Of a stretch of DNA of 23,656 bases, positions 21,608-23,656 are shown one piece after another. Where the stretch lies: assembly GCA_009783605.1 (NCBI GenBank), contig WRDE01000004.1, forward strand, positions 1-23,656, read 5' to 3'. Within the stretch, counting starts at the first letter, position 1, and each line of letters opens with the position of its first letter. This stretch comes from Oscillospiraceae bacterium. Its GTDB lineage: Bacteria > Bacillota > Clostridia > Oscillospirales > Acutalibacteraceae. The translations under genes were made by a program, and so were the position numbers. The notes below the pieces were generated by a model. That model did not search any database, had not been told where the DNA came from, and saw only the letters and a program-made list of their open reading frames with translations.

Positions 21608-23560
21608 ATGAAAAAGCTGATACTCTGCGGGTTGAGTTGGTTGAGCACGGTTGTCGTCGTTATCTGGCTGCTGGTTTCGCCGGTCACCGCGCCGTGCGTC
21701 TCGGCCGAACCGGCGGGACAGACCGATATGCTGCCGGGGGATGTAGACGGCAACGGGATCCTGCAGATCTCCGACGCCCGGATATTGCTGCAGCATTTAG
21801 TGCAAAAGGATATGCTGGACTGGCTGGCCCGGCAGCGGGCTGACGTCGACGACGACGGGGTGACGGATATCTCCGATGCCCGGCTGATCCTCCAGAAGTT
21901 GGTCGGAAAGATTTCCGATTTTCCCGATAATCCCGCCCGCCGCAGCTTCAAAGAATTTTCCCGGCAGATGTTTGAGATGGCGGTACTCACCAATACGTTT
22001 AATCTGCATTTCAACCTCGCCGAACCGCCCTCCTATGGTATCCCGGAGCTGGCTCCCTCCTGGGGATTTATGGAAATATACAGCGTCTGGCGGATGCGGG
22101 AGAAATTTCAAAAATTCGACCGGGCGCTGCTCTCGCCGGTACAGCAAATCGACTATGATTTGATGGCCTATGATTTTGCGCTGGACGCGGGATATGACCC
22201 GGCGTTTGCCCCTTTAGCCAATTGGATGGAAGTCAACGACGGCGACCATGTGGGTATACCGCTGACACTGGCGGAATATCCTTTCGGCAGAGAGCGGGAT
22301 ATCACCGATTATCTGACATTGCTGGATACTTACCATATTTTGACCGATGAGATGATTGACCAGCAGCGGATGAAGGCCGAAAAGAATACCTTTATGAGCG
22401 AGGACGATCTGGACGGGGTATTGAAAGAAATTCGTGCTTTTATCGACGCCGGGAAAAAGAATGTCCTGCTCACTTCTTTTGACCTGCGAATCGGCAACTG
22501 CCCGTTTTTGGATGAATCCCAAAAAACGGCATATATTGAGCAGAATAAAAGCGCGGTGGAGACGGTCTTGCAGGCGTATTCTCAACTGAGCGAAGACCTT
22601 GAAGAGCTGCGCGGCAGCTGCGGCCCGGCCGGCCGGGGGATGGCGGATTATGAAAACGGCCGTGCCTATTATCGTTACCGGATGAAGGCGATGGGGATGT
22701 CGATGACACCGGAACAGCTGATTGCCGCGCTGGACCGGCAGATTGGCAAAGTATACGACAATATTATGGCCGCTGTCCGGAAGGACAGCTCAATTGTGAG
22801 CAAAAATGTAACCGTTCCCAAAAAAATTGAGGACTATATTCCGCTTTTGCGGACCCGGGCGGCGGCGGATTTTCCGGGTATGCCGGCTTCGCTGACTTAT
22901 AAAGTCAATATCATTGACGAGTCGCTGGCCGACAGCGCCCGCCCCGCTTTTTATTTTCCGCCTCAATTGGATAAACCCGACAACAACATCATTTATATCA
23001 ATCCGAAATCCGCCGCCGGCGACCCGGTTTCTAATTTCATTACGATGGCTCATGAGGGGATCCCGGGGCATATGCAGCAGTTCGGCGCTCTCGGGTATTC
23101 CAACCAGTCGGCCTACCGCAAGCTCAGTCAATCTCTTGCCAACGCGGAGGGCTGGGCGATACACGCGCAGTTTTATGCTTATCAATACACCGACGGGGTT
23201 GATACGGTAAAACAATATCTGCGGGACAATGAAGAATGGGGGTTCCTGCTCCAGATGCGGTTAGAGATCGGTGTGAATTATGAAAATTGGACGGCAAAAA
23301 GGGTACAAAACGAATTGAGCAATTGGTTCAAAATGAATTATCCCCCCAGCTCTGCGGAGAAACACCATGCCGATTCTGCCTCCCACCCCTTCCGCACCCT
23401 GCCGTATCTCGGCGGTTATCTCGAAGTGCTGGCGCTGCGGGACCGGTACAGCTCGGTGACCGACAAAGCGTTCCACACCGCATTGTTGGATTTGGGCTGT
23501 GTGCCGTTTGCGGTGGCGCAGAAGCATTTGGATGTGCGGTTCGGTAAAGCGGCGGCATAG
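21608..23560 (+). CDS. Secreted DUF885 metallopeptidase with N-terminal dockerin
   Basis: 650 residues. A signal peptide (about 1-33, ending VSA) is followed by a type I dockerin-like pair of calcium loops: DVDGNGILQISD (45-56) and DVDDDGVTDISD (79-90), each followed by a helix (ARILLQHLV, ARLILQKLV). From about 115 to the end is a DUF885 domain with HEGIPGH (482-488) and the downstream AEGW (Glu514), the zinc-site pattern of this M3/M32-like carboxypeptidase-type family. The protein should be exported and, if the dockerin works, bind a cohesin on a scaffold or the cell surface. The start has AAGGGGGAAG before it. No cohesin or scaffoldin gene is in the window. DUF885 proteins are usually unattached, so the fusion is the notable part. 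Confidence 0.88.
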   Translation: MKKLILCGLSWLSTVVVVIWLLVSPVTAPCVSAEPAGQTDMLPGDVDGNGILQISDARILLQHLVQKDMLDWLARQRADVDDDGVTDISDARLILQKLVGKISDFPDNPARRSFKEFSRQMFEMAVLTNTFNLHFNLAEPPSYGIPELAPSWGFMEIYSVWRMREKFQKFDRALLSPVQQIDYDLMAYDFALDAGYDPAFAPLANWMEVNDGDHVGIPLTLAEYPFGRERDITDYLTLLDTYHILTDEMIDQQRMKAEKNTFMSEDDLDGVLKEIRAFIDAGKKNVLLTSFDLRIGNCPFLDESQKTAYIEQNKSAVETVLQAYSQLSEDLEELRGSCGPAGRGMADYENGRAYYRYRMKAMGMSMTPEQLIAALDRQIGKVYDNIMAAVRKDSSIVSKNVTVPKKIEDYIPLLRTRAAADFPGMPASLTYKVNIIDESLADSARPAFYFPPQLDKPDNNIIYINPKSAAGDPVSNFITMAHEGIPGHMQQFGALGYSNQSAYRKLSQSLANAEGWAIHAQFYAYQYTDGVDTVKQYLRDNEEWGFLLQMRLEIGVNYENWTAKRVQNELSNWFKMNYPPSSAEKHHADSASHPFRTLPYLGGYLEVLALRDRYSSVTDKAFHTALLDLGCVPFAVAQKHLDVRFGKAAA

Positions 23561-23629
23561 ACGGCGGAATCATTTTGCGGCCATGTTTTTTGCGCTTTTT
23601 CGGTGCCGGATTGCCGGTTTGAAAAAAAG

Positions 23630-23656
23630 TACGGAAAAAGATCATCTTTTTCCGTA
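23630..23656. repeat. Perfect inverted repeat at the right edge of the window
   Basis: TACGGAAAAAGAT (23630-23642), one C, then ATCTTTTTCCGTA (23644-23656). The last base of the window is the last base of the repeat. It lies 70 bases after the DUF885 stop and may act as a terminator, or may mark a contig end. Confidence 0.7.

Overview
The window looks like a chromosomal segment, or a whole metagenomic contig, of a GC-rich Gram-positive member of the Clostridia (Oscillospirales/Ruminococcaceae-like). This is inferred from several things: Shine-Dalgarno-led genes, AddA rather than RecB, a zapA-U32 peptidase pair, an HPr-like small protein, lipoprotein-type ABC binding proteins, an LPXTG-like motif and a type I dockerin. 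There are no rRNAs, tRNAs, CRISPR arrays, transposases or phage genes that I can recognise. No gene-free stretch exceeds 300 bases. The longest are 9475-9730, which holds a terminator, a promoter and a start-less reading frame, and 3549-3787, which is AT-rich and holds one good plus-strand promoter.

Layout. Minus strand, 1-3548: a 3'-truncated U32 peptidase, zapA, a zinc-ribbon membrane protein, and an unrecognised protein with two copies of a ~50-residue motif. Plus strand, 3788-4042: a small conserved-looking protein with its own promoter. Minus strand, 4046-9474: addA preceded by a FecR-domain lipoprotein with three 100-residue repeats. addB is not adjacent. Minus strand, 9731-11736: a small two-helix membrane protein with its own promoter, and an orphan sensor histidine kinase. 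Minus strand, 11839-16050: a tightly coupled run read as mtaB, a low-molecular-weight phosphatase, a seven-helix membrane protein, a small LPATG-containing protein, an alpha/beta hydrolase and a TtcA-like enzyme. mtaB and an HPr-like gene are driven by back-to-back promoters at 16079-16160.

Plus strand, 16209 to the end: the HPr-like gene, a lone hisF, a three-gene polar amino-acid ABC importer (binding lipoprotein, permease, ATPase), an AT-rich GyrI-like gene, a cluster of three hairpins, a prephenate dehydrogenase, and a secreted DUF885 metallopeptidase with an N-terminal dockerin. The window ends exactly at the end of a perfect 13-bp inverted repeat.

Most genes are housekeeping or metabolic: tRNA modification, recombinational repair, cell division, amino-acid synthesis and uptake. 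The less ordinary material is small-scale. Degenerate 7-bp tandem repeats occur at three places: in frame inside addA, across the hisF stop codon, and as an inverted pair between ttcA and the kinase gene. A 24-bp duplication with a nested palindrome is inserted in frame before the AddA nuclease motif. I do not see a complete new defence or mobile system.
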